Shown here: positions 1-9,714 of the stretch, piece by piece
Layout of the letters: each line of letters begins with the position of its first letter
Position numbering within the stretch: the stretch's first letter is position 1
Assembly: GCA_963921795.1 (NCBI GenBank)
Contig: OY997656.1
Location: 58,756,795 to 58,820,794 of the forward strand
Source: Nannobrachium achirus
Taxonomy: Eukaryota; Chordata; Actinopteri; Myctophiformes; Myctophidae
Direction of reading: 5' to 3'
Length of the DNA stretch: 64,000 bases
Made by a program: the position numbers and the translations under genes
The notes under the pieces: model-generated
What the model saw: only the letters and a program-made list of their open reading frames with translations
Databases searched by the model: none
Told to the model about the DNA's origin: nothing

Positions 1-478
1 AGAAACAGGTACATTTTTGTACATAGAATGGCTATAAATCATTTGGAAAGGCTTTGGGAGATTATTTCCTGACTTGGTGTTGTTCACATACGTGTTCTGT
101 GTATCTGGGAATGATTTATTGACATTCTACACAACTTAATGAGCACTTTAAGAAAGGAAACCTAGTTCATATCACAGGGTCAAAAAATGAAGGCTTTATT
201 TCACGAAAATGCCTCTAACTTTTTTTCGCGAACTTTCCGGCAGAGCAGGCCTCTCATTCTGTGGACCTTAATGACCAAACTAATAGATAAAACAGAAATA
301 AAAAGTACGGCAGAAAATCACAGGTACCCCTCTTTTCTTTGAGCTTTTGGCCATGTGGGTCCCCGACTACTACCTGCCTACAGACATACACAGCCAAATG
401 CAGTACTTGCACGCTCTGCTGGCACAAGTAATTAGAAATTGTAATCATAACTCACATAAGTCAAGTGCAATGGCTGCT

Positions 479-537
<59 letters not shown>

Positions 538-849
538 AGCAAATTAGATTGAAAGAAAATGTAGCAATATCTTTGATCAGAGACGTAGTAGAAGTGACAT
601 CACACATTGTGTGTGTTTCCCCTACAGTTTAAACCTTTGTGAAAGTTTAAAATGTGTCCATTTGAGAATAAAATTATATTAAAAAAGTATTTTGTATTTC
701 AAATACAGAAAATACAAGACCTGAAAGTATTTTGCTACAAATTACATTAATTTTTTTCCATCCCAGCCAAAATACGAAACATGATTTCAAATACGTATTT
801 CAAATACTGTAAAATGTATTTCAAACCATCTCTGTTTTTTGTTGCATTC
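1..849. other. AT-rich non-genic stretch with (AC)n microsatellite
   Basis: I see no coding exon or clear transposon end here. The only distinct feature is a perfect AC dinucleotide run at about 481-530. Short open frames on both strands lack splice context and codon bias. Confidence 0.5.
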
Positions 850-1078
850 CTAAGACAACATTTTAATTACAATCAATTTGCCCCCATTGATTCCGGATGG
901 GGACCAGAATGCATTTGGGTCCCCATTCGGAATCAATGGGGGTACATTTAATATATTTTTTTTTTCTTGGCCATAATGTGACAAAAAACTAAAATATATT
1001 ATTGAACTCAAGTCTCCATGGCATGAGTAATCAATAGAGAAAAAGTCATTTTGGGGGTGAACTACTCCTTTAAGATGG
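850..1078 (-). repeat. Interspersed repeat, family A, copy 1
   Basis: This block carries a near-palindromic core (ATTGATTCCGGATGGGGACC and its reverse complement around 890-945), followed by a stretch ending GAACTACTCCTTTAA. The same core and arm recur at 50195-50420 in the opposite orientation and in part at 30912-31090. It is therefore a dispersed MITE-like repeat. I could not fix its target duplication. Confidence 0.7.
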
Positions 1079-1237
1079 CTCAGCCAGGGGCCACTCGGCA
1101 AAATACAAAAAGTCCAAGGGCCGCAAGCTAAAAATTATGGTTAGACAATGATTTTGTAACACACCTCTAAACATTTAGGAAACACACACAGACACATTTC
1201 CATCTGCATTATAAGGCCTCATTGAACAAAAAGAGTG

Positions 1238-1598
1238 TCATGGAGTGATTAATGAAGAAATGATGGTTTCTTCTTTTGGAACAAACAAAATGGCAAAAAG
1301 GTCTTGTATAAAACAAGACAAAAATTGTTTCCCAGTGGTTTTGGCGAGAAACTGAAAAATGACATTTGTCCATCGTCGCCTCCATTCATCCAGGTTCTCC
1401 ATTAATCCTGCCAGCTCGTTGGTGCTTTTCACTCCTGCATATTTTTTAAGTACATCCACATTATGTTAGTGTGGGACGTCCTGGTGACCGGTGCCCATGT
1501 GTTGGTTCCCACACCACCAACCTGCTGGCTGGCAGCTCCTGGTGTCTTTGTCCTGCTATAGTCTCATTCTCCTGGATGATATGTTCTCGCTCACCCTT
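1238..1598 (-). pseudogene. Fragment of non-LTR retrotransposon (LINE) RT C-terminus
   Basis: Read on the minus strand, this stretch contains LVVWEPTHGHRSPGRPTLT, then after a frame break VDVLKKYAGVKSTNELAGLM and LDEWRRRW. From memory of the family, the order W-x-PTHG-x-RS-x-GRP-x-LTYVD followed by a charged helix is typical of the C-terminal tail of fish non-LTR retrotransposon reverse transcriptases. A stop or frameshift near 1465 breaks it, and only the C-terminal portion is present, as in a 5'-truncated insertion. Its 5' limit coincides with the CACTG terminus at 1599. An exon of a host gene is the alternative; the GRP motif argues against that. Confidence 0.6.
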
Positions 1599-3190
1599 CA
1601 CTGGGCAAAAAGACCAAGAATCCCTAGATATCGTTGCCCGAATATTACCAGATACAAGTCATGTATGATGATATCCGGATTGGATACTCTCCGAACAGCA
1701 AGTGAAATACATTTCATGTTCGGAGCATATCGAACCCCCATTATGGGACCACTTTATTCTTGCTAGAATATGGAGTTAATCTTTATCCCGGATACTGTAT
1801 ACGACCACATGCCATATTCGGAAAATAACTCTAATCCCTGTCTAAAATATCTCATCAGAAATGGACAGCTGTCATTTCTGGAAATGATTCTTAACTCATA
1901 TCCAATGTCAAGATATTGTACATATATGACCACTATCCATATTTCAAGTCCAAACACCAGAAGTATCTTAAATCCATATATTGTATTGATATGACCTGTA
2001 ACTATATATGTGCTGATATCCAGATTGGATACTCTCCGAACAGCAAGTGAAATACATTTCATGTTCGGAGCATATCGAACCCCCGATATGGGACCACTTT
2101 ATTCTTGCTAGAATATGGAGTTAATCTTTTCCCAGATACTGTATACGACCACATGCCATATTCTGAAAATAACTCCAGGCAGTGTCTAAAATATCTCATC
2201 AGAAATGGACAGTTGTCATTTCTGGAGATGAGTCATAACTCATATCCAATGTATTGATACAACCTCTAACCATATTTTAAGTTCAAACGCCAGGTGTATT
2301 TTAGCTCAGGATACTGTATTGATACGACCTGTGACCATGTTTCAAGTCCAAACACTGGGTGTATTTTAGCTCAGGATACTGTCTTGATACGACCTGTGAC
2401 CATATTTCAAGTCCAAACACCAGATATATTTTAGCTCAGGATACTGTATTGATATGACCTGTGACCATATTTCAAATCCAAACACTTGGTGTATTTTAGC
2501 TCAGGATTCTGTATTGATACAACCTGTAACCATATATGAAGTCCAAACACAGGGTGTATTTTAGCTCAGGATACTTTATTGATACGGCCTGTAACCATAT
2601 ATGAAGTCCAAACACAGGGTGTATTTTAGCTCAGGATTCTGTACTGATACGACCTATAACCATATATGACGTCCAAACACAGGGTGTATTTTAGCTCAGG
2701 ATACTTTATTGATACGGCCAGTAACCATATATGAAGTCCAAACACAGGGTGTATTTTAGCTCAGGATTCTGTACTGATACGACCTATAACCATATATGAA
2801 GTACAAACACAGGGTGTATTTTAGCTCAGGATACTTTATTGATACGGCTTGTAACCATATATGAAGTCCAAACACAGGGTGTATTTTAGCTCAGGATTCT
2901 GTACTGATACGACCTATAACCATATATGAAGTCCAAACACGGGGTGTATTTTAGCTCAGGATTCTGTACTGATACGGCCTATAACCATACATGAAGTCCA
3001 AACACGGGGTGTATTTTAGCTCAGGATTCTGTACTGATACGGCCTATAACCATACATGAAGTCCAAACACGGGGTGTATTTTAGCTCAGGATTCTGTACT
3101 GATACGGCCTGTGACCATATATGAAGTCCAAACACGGGGTGTATTTATCTCAGGATTCTGTACTGATACGACCTGTAACCATATATTAAG
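1599..3190 (+). repeat. CACTG-type transposon end plus 65-bp satellite array
   Basis: The block begins with a terminus CACTGGGCAAAAAGACCAAG (1599 on) preceded by CTT. The same terminus occurs inverted at 26898, followed by CTT. Next comes a direct duplication of about 240 bp (about 1671-1905 and 2018-2255, beginning GGATTGGATACTCTCCGAAC). From about 2255 to 3190 there is a tandem array with a 65-bp period (unit contains GTCCAAACACAGGGTGTATT and TTAGCTCAGGATTCTGTACT), about 14 copies. CACTA/EnSpm elements carry CACTR termini, 3-bp duplications and subterminal repeats, so this may be one end of such an element. No matching second end lies nearby. Confidence 0.6.
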
Positions 3191-3506
3191 TCCTCTTCAA
3201 ATATAAAATAGGGGCTAAAACCCTCCTAAGAGCACCTAAATTATGGAAAAACAAGTGTACAAATGGTAAAAGTAAAATGAGCTAAAACCTCCTTAAAAGA
3301 AACATTTCTCAATTACTGAAAAACAAGGGTGCATGTGGTAAAACATTTGAACACTGGTGGTTGAAAGAGTGGAAAAAAGAAAAAGGACGAGGAGAACAAA
3401 AAATAAAATAATAAAAATAAAAAACACCAGAACACCCTTGATTGGCTGTGTTCAAAACTGCAATCCCAGGTTTTTCATTTACTCTGGCAGCCAAATCCAG
3501 CATGAA

Positions 3507-3605
3507 TCAGATCTGGGCCACATCCAGATTGGAATCCAATTGGTTTTAATGGTCACATGATGTTAATACCGATTGGATTCCAATCTGGATGTGGCACAGA
3601 TCTGA
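3507..3605. repeat. Hairpin-forming inverted repeat (MITE-like)
   Basis: Two arms of about 37 bp (3507-3543 and 3568-3605), each containing CCAGATTGGAATCCAAT or its complement, are nearly perfect reverse complements. A loop of about 25 bp separates them. This is a foldback repeat with no coding content. Confidence 0.8.
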
Positions 3606-3982
3606 TTAAGGACAGTGTAAAACAAAAGGGTACAGGTGGTAAATACTGTAAAATAAATAGAACACATCCAATTCTTACTTAACACACTCCAGGTAGGTAA
3701 GAACACTATTTGAAACAGGTCAGTGTTGGACAGAATAAACATATCAGAACCAAAAGCATGAACAGAACACCACCGTTAATTGGCACTGTGCAAACTATAA
3801 TCCCATGTTTCCAGAAGATGGCATGAATGGTTCCCGTTCTTCCATAGCTTGTTCTGGTTATTCTGGTTCAAATCTGCTGCTGAGCCAATGAAACAAAGCC
3901 ATGGGAATCTGAACAGGAAACATTTATGCCCCTTCTAAAAACCCAAGAGTACAGTTGTACACAGAGCCTATAACAAGCCTTA

Positions 3983-6900
3983 CTAAGTCCCAGAGGTGTC
4001 CTCCTCACTCTGCTGCAGGTAGATCTGCTTGCCCTCGGCAGGAGGGGGGGCTCTTCTTGTGAACTGTCCACGATAGGTGTGAACATGGGTGGACCTGGGC
4101 TGCACAACCTTCTTCCCATTGTCATCCAGGACCTTCTGACAGTCCGCCATTTTTGGACAGCCGTGATGAGCGCCACTTTTGTGATTTGATTTTGAAAACA
4201 GTTTTGTCCTTGTCACTGACGAAATTGGCGACTGCACCGCTGAGGTATAGCTGGTCCTCTTTGGACAGTATCTTCTGTCCAACACCGACCTGTTTCTTGA
4301 AGAGCTGTGTAACAGATGGGAAGAGGAGGTTAGACTCAACATGTTCTATTCACCCATTCTGGTCAAAAGGAAAACCTTTGATATGGGGCCCCCAGTTTTG
4401 CCTTGTCTGCTTATGATAAGCAATTTTAGGCTTGTTGCCTCAACCAGGCCGAAGGTTGGGAGACAATGTTTTTGCTACTGGTTGTCCGTTTTCACTATAA
4501 CTCCACTGAATAAACATTGTTCAAACATACTACCTAGAGGCCAAGGAAAAACCCTTGCCCTGGATTGTGTAAAATATTTGCCATTGATTTCTGTCTAGAC
4601 CAGAGCTCCATTCTAAAGTTAGTTGGTGTTACAAAAAACATTGTGCAGCAGGTTGTACATGTAAAGACAAAACAGACCTACAATGAAAATAATTTAACTT
4701 GGCAAAAACAATATATATTTTTTTAATTTGCATACTGTGTGTGTTTGCGCCATCGTGTGACCTTCATGCGTGACAGCATATTGGGTTGTGCATATATTTT
4801 ACAGTAGTCTCTGAACATCAAAACCACTGAGGACATCCCTAAAGCCCCTTTTCCCACCAAACATATTTTAAAACGCAGCGTTGGAACAAGTGGAAAAGTG
4901 CCAAAAAGCTGCCTTTGGGAGCCTTTCAGCAATGAGGAAGTATATACTCTAGTTCTGTGGACCTCTAGTCTGCAACAGAAACAAGCCTAAATAAGCCAGG
5001 GACATTTTCCCATTGCACATTTGAACCAATACCATATTACTGTATCTATTTCAACATAAATCGATCAATTCCTAAGCAAAGCTTGAATAATAAAATGTGG
5101 GTTTGATTGTTTGGTGTTGCCACATATATTCTGTGAGTGAAACATGGGGAACAGGTCTATGTACTTAAAAGCAAACCCAAATAAGCAACCACACTTAAGA
5201 AAACAAGTCCAAACTAAGCAACCCGCAACTATGAATATTTACAAGCGACTATACAGGAAAACAAGTCCAAAGTCTCTTATTATGAGCAGACCTGGCAACA
5301 CACATCAGTACAAAAACATGTTCTTTCAGACGACTAAAGTTTGTGCTTAGTCTGTGCAAACTAAAGCGACAGACTGCCAGTCTGAAGGAGCTGGAAAGAG
5401 TCTCTTGTAGTCTGTTTGGTGGAAAGTTACCTTAATGATGTGACTTGGTCTACATCATTGAGCACCATGTCGGCCAGATAAAGAGGGGAATGCTGCCTTT
5501 CCATCCTCATTTGTTAAAATCAACTTAATATATATCAACCAGCTAACCATATTTTGAGCACACTCTGAGCAACAGCTGTGGGCCAGCATAGATAGGAGGA
5601 GACGTGACCAGGTTAACTGCACACATAGATGGTTAACAAACCTTATAGATCTGCCATTTTCAAATAGCCGGTGTACTTTAGAGTGGTCAAACTTAGCCTA
5701 GTTCTTTTGTGCTTGTTTTACTTATACCAAGTCCCTTGTTTCTCTTGTCAAACCTGGCAATAAAGCGATTACCTGCATTAAACTTGCTGCCCACTAAGGA
5801 GGAAGTTGAATGAAACAGATAAGGGCAATAATCAATGCTGGCGACTAGAGAAGGACCAGGAACAAGTTAATGTCAACCCTTTCCAAACTCCAAACCAACT
5901 AGGATCTTAAAGAATAGGGATTATTCTGGTCCAGATGAAACACTTATTCAAGGTCACAAAATGAATCTGACCCTGTTCTTGGCAACACAATGTAACAATG
6001 AAATAGGCATTAAAGCCCTGGAAAACCAGAGATTACTTTCATCCAATATGAACTGTATGACAATACTCTACATGTTACAGATGGGAAGAAAAAGTAGTTA
6101 TTAGTTACTACTTCAATTGGTTTACAGATGCATTAACTTCAGCTCAACAGCTTGTCACAGGCATCATCCAACTCACTGCTACAAGCAGCCCTTACTGCCA
6201 GCTTCCATCAAAAATGACTGTATGGGGGCTATATTATGTCTAGAAAAAAAATAACAATCATACTTGAACTGGGGATGCCCACCCTGACAAGGACTTGGAC
6301 TTGCAGGAGTTGATTTATTACATTTAGTTGACTGTTCCACTGATAACTATTGTTAAAATCTACAAGCTCACAATGAAAGCAGTTAAAACTAGAAAAGAAA
6401 ATTTCTAAGAAATTTTAAGTGTGCCTGCAGCTCGCCATGTCTGTGCAACCTTGTGTAGCGGTTGGTGTTAGCATTAGCGTTATTAACATTAGCATTTTTG
6501 TGCATAAACTTTAACATTATTGTTCTTCATATGACACCACCCACATGTCTGTACGACAAACGGTTCACGAGAAAACGGGTCACTTCCTGTTTGGTGAGGG
6601 GCACTTCCTGAAAAAAGAAATTGAGAAAAAAAAATGAGAAAAAAATTTTTTTTGAGAAAAAAAATATTGTGAGAAAAAAAATATTGTGAGAAAAAAAAAT
6701 TGAGAAAAAAAAAATGAAAAAAAAAATTGAGAAAAATAAAATTTGAGAAAAAAAAATTTGAGAAAAAAAAAATTGAGAAAAAAAAAATTGAGAAAAAAAA
6801 ATCGAGAAAAAAAAATTTGAGAAAAAAAAATTTGAGAAAAAAAATTTGGGAAAAAAAATTTGAGAAAAAAAAATTTTTTGAGAAAAAAAAATTTGAGAAA

Positions 6901-8272
6901 AAAAAATTGTGAAAAAAAAATTGAGAAAAAAAAATTTTGAGAAAAAAAATTTGAGAAAAAAAAATTTGAGAAAAAAAATTGAGAAAAAGACATTTTGAGA
7001 AAAAAAAATTGAGAAAAAAAAAATTTGAGAAAAAAAAAATTTGAGAAAAAAAAATTGAGAAAAATGACACCAGCCGCGAGTCTGTACGACAAACGGTTCA
7101 TGAGTTATAGAGGCACTTCCTGTTTGGCGAAGGACACTTCCTGTTACAGAGGGGGCGGGGCTTAATCAATCATCCCTATTGGCCGGAAAAAGACCAAAGT
7201 TGTGTGTGCATTTTAAAGTTTAAATCACGTTGCTAGGCAAAAGAATGGCAGAGTTATGTGGCGCCAAAGTTTCTGGGTTTTTTTCGGAGTCCCCCATTCT
7301 AAGTCAATGGGGTTTTTGGGCGTCGTTTTTTGCGAATTACGTCGCAATGGTAACGCGGATCGGAAAGAAAAGTAATAGCACACCATTCCCGGCCGAGCCG
7401 CACGTTTTGATGTATATATTGCGGCGGTGGCGTAAATCGTGCGGCAGTTATTACGTGCCGAAATTTCCCCCATTCTAAGTGAATGGGGTTTTTTGGCGTC
7501 GTTTTTTGCGAATTACGTCGCAATGGTAACGCGGATCGGAAAGAAAAGTAATAGCACACCATTCCCGGCCGAGCCGCACGTTTTGATGTATATATTGCGG
7601 CGGTGGCGTAAATTGTGCGGCACTTATTACGTGCCGAAATTTGTGGGATCATTATTATTATTATTATTATTATTATTAAGTATGGCGGATTACAATAAGT
7701 GTTTTGCTATTGCATAGCAGGCACACTTAAAAATATGCTGTATGTTGATATGTTTACAGTTGGGTGAGAAAACAATGTTGCATTAGTTACTCATCAGTGG
7801 ACCCCCATTTGGGAATCATCAACACTTGAGTAAACAGTTTGATATTTACTGACTCGAAGGCAGTTTCATGATACCATCATGAAAGCCTGTGGTAGGAAGC
7901 CTCTCAGAACCCCACCTTTTGGGTAAAATCCACCTTTGGCCAGGAAATAGAATATGCCCACCAGACAGAATCTTTGATTCACTCAAGTGTGCCACCTATT
8001 AATGCTATTGCCCAGACCTGTAGAATAAACTTAAGATCATAAACCTGCCTTTGTTTTTGTGAATAGTGAAACCATTTCTCAGCAATGACCACCTCACTGT
8101 TATATCCCTTACATAAGGTAATTGAAGTTACATGATCAAACAAATGCAACCATAATACAACAGGGCAATACCTCACCCGATCTCTCTTGCTGGTAATCAT
8201 CTTCCTCCTCTTCACGTCCTCTATGGGCCCATCCAGCTCCATCTTCTTGCTGGCCTTTAGGTTTTCATAGCT
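3983..8272 (-). CDS. Unidentified host gene, last three exons
   Basis: Three minus-strand exons join without breaking frame. Exon a is 8272-8177 (phase 0; starts SYENLKASKKMELDG, ends SKRDR, donor GTGAGG). Exon b is 5492-5431 (HSPLYLADMVLNDVDQVTSL, donor GTAACT, leaves phase 2). Exon c is 4304-3983, entered in phase 2 after a ...TTACACAG acceptor, ending SEEDTSGT and a TAG stop. The joined length is 480 nt (159 residues plus stop). Third codon positions are G/C rich, as expected for real coding sequence. The part shown is hydrophilic and basic, with a KRRK stretch and a Ser/Thr-rich segment, so an intracellular, perhaps nuclear, protein is possible. I do not recognise the family. The acceptor of exon b has a weak pyrimidine tract, and other starts for that exon are possible. 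The TTAA element at 6419 lies in the intron between exons a and b. Confidence 0.55.
5493..6414. other. Intronic stretch, no distinct feature
   Basis: This lies between exon b of the minus-strand gene and the TTAA element. I see no coding exon. The piece at about 6255-6375 (CCACCCTGACAAGGACTTGG and a GATCTACAAGCTCAC-like motif) resembles repeats at 53850-53950 and 59925-59980, so it is a decayed interspersed repeat. Confidence 0.45.
6612..7063. repeat. Degenerate A-rich minisatellite (GAGAAAAAAAATTT-like)
   Basis: About 30 imperfect units of the pattern GAGAAAAAAA(A)TT(T) run head to tail inside the TTAA element. Unit length varies by a few A or T residues, as expected from slippage. The array is bracketed by the two copies of the direct repeat described for the host element. 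Confidence 0.85.
7291..7642. repeat. Tandem duplication, 2 x 176 bp
   Basis: Two adjacent copies begin CCCCCATTCTAAGT and both contain GTCGCAATGGTAACGCGGAT and the CpG-rich GGCCGAGCCGCACG. They differ at only a few positions, so the duplication is recent. CpG density is well above the surrounding sequence. Confidence 0.85.
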
Positions 8273-8507
8273 CTATTGCAAACTTCTAGTGAATTAAACA
8301 ACAAATACAACTAAATTAACTCTAAATATGAAATAAATGCATCTAAAAAGGATGATAACTCGAATAAATAAGCAGACCAAATGTACAAATCTGCAATCTA
8401 TTCTAGAGCTGCACCACTAACCATTGACAGCCCGTACATCCAAACAAACAGTCCTAACTGACAGTATAACTCACCTTTTGTTTTCTGATTTCTGTTTAGA
8501 TGTATGG

Positions 8508-9194
8508 TGTTGTGGATGGCCATGACATCACTCACTCACTACTTCTCCTTTACTTTGCTGTGACTAATACCAATTGTCTATCTCCTCACTCAGGCTGGCA
8601 CACCCAGGCTGACACACCTGCAGCAGATCCCAATTGCTGCCACCTCAATCACCAGCCTGCTATAAAAGCCAGCCAGCTCAGTCTCTCCCCAGACACAGAC
8701 CCAGCAACAACTCCCACAGTGATGCACTCTTAGTTTTGTTTAACTTTAATTCAGTTATTTTACTTTGGCCTGGAGATGGCCGGTAACCCTCTTTTCGTTT
8801 AGCCTTTAGTTTTCTACCTGGTTTTGTTAGGCAGGGAGGGGGGCCAGCTTCAACGTCCCTATAGGGGGTGGCCTGCGTCCCCCCTCCATTCTTTTGCTTT
8901 CGCCGGCATCTCCAGGTCCCTTTTGGTTGGTAAAGTACCTTGACTTTAAGTTGCCTTTAAAATCGGTTTACATTGAATGTTTAAAAGCTGTTTACAATTA
9001 AAGTTTAAAAGCTGTTTACATAAATGTTTAAAGTGTTAAAATGGTTTATTAAAACACGTTAAAACTTGTTACTGTGGGGAAAAGGTTAAATAAAAACCGT
9101 TAAAACGTTCCATTTTGTGGTGTCCTTCCTTATGTTGAGGTCTCCATTTTGAGCCATTGGTTATTTTTCCTTGAATTGTTTGAAGACCTTAACA
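8508..9194 (+). repeat. 5' LTR of Gmr1-like element
   Basis: It begins TGTTGTGG and ends CCTTAACA, giving TG...CA ends. It matches 15585-16271 over its full length by eye. A TATA box (TATAAAAG, 8661) and a polyadenylation signal (AATAAA, 9089) mark the likely U3/R boundary and R region. Confidence 0.95.
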
Positions 9195-9197
9195 TAA

Positions 9198-9215
9198 TGG
9201 GGGCTCGTCAAACTA
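9198..9215 (+). promoter_or_regulatory. Primer binding site, tRNA-Pro-like
   Basis: Three bases after the 5' LTR, TGGGGGCTCGTC (12 nt) equals the start of the proline-tRNA primer site used by murine leukaemia-type retroviruses; the following bases diverge. The element probably primes with tRNA-Pro, using a shortened pairing region. Confidence 0.65.
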
Positions 9216-9714
9216 TAATTTATCTCTATCCCTAACTTTGATTGAAATTTGTTAAACTTTGGTGGTGTGCACCTTTAAAATATTTTGAAGGTTTTGGATT
9301 TATTTTGTCCACCTTTAAATTTGATTGATTAGGCTATCGTTTGTTTGCAAAATATCAGTACTTTATTTCAGTATAATTGGTTAAAAGTAACTTTACTGAG
9401 TTTCTGATTTGACATTTGCTTTGATAGACCTAAGTTTGTGCACACCTTTATTGGGACACCACTTAATTAGTGCTGTGTTGGGCAGTGTTTTTCATTGCTG
9501 GTCTGTGTCTCATCTGTGTCTCATCGGGCGTTGGCTCATTTGCCTTTGTTACAAGCATTTTGTTCTGGCTTTTTGCCTTAAACTATAGATTAGGTTACTA
9601 GGGTAACCTCTGGTTTTGCTTTTGCATTTATTTTTTTGATGCGCTTGTTTTTTGGTACCTTTTTCGCTTTGCGATAACTTTTCAGTACAAATTGGTCACT
9701 AGTCATTGTTCAGA

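Larger units (their letters stand above)
6419..7726. mobile_element. TTAA-flanked inverted-repeat element, 1.3 kb
   Basis: Terminal inverted repeats GTGTGCCTGC / GCAGGCACAC sit directly inside a TTAA duplication (6415-6418 and 7727-7730). TTAA duplications are characteristic of piggyBac and Kolobok superfamilies; no transposase is encoded, so this is a non-autonomous copy. Inside are a direct repeat containing TCTGTACGACAAACGGTTCA (about 6547 and 7079), a degenerate A-rich array between those copies (about 6612-7063), a 176-bp tandem duplication (7291-7466 and 7467-7642), and a short ATT run. The long Phe-rich open frames on the minus strand are by-products of the A-rich array. Confidence 0.75.

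Noticed and set aside
1238..1459. Terminal exon of a host gene on the minus strand
   Set aside because: With the upstream PTHGHRS-x-GRP motif and an in-frame break, a decayed LINE tail explains it better.
4130..4304. Alternative open frame in the last exon of the minus-strand gene, suggesting a frameshift
   Set aside because: The phase from the preceding exon selects the other frame, which is open to the stop, so no frameshift is needed.
6489..7101. Long Phe-rich minus-strand open frames
   Set aside because: They translate the degenerate A-rich array; composition alone explains them.
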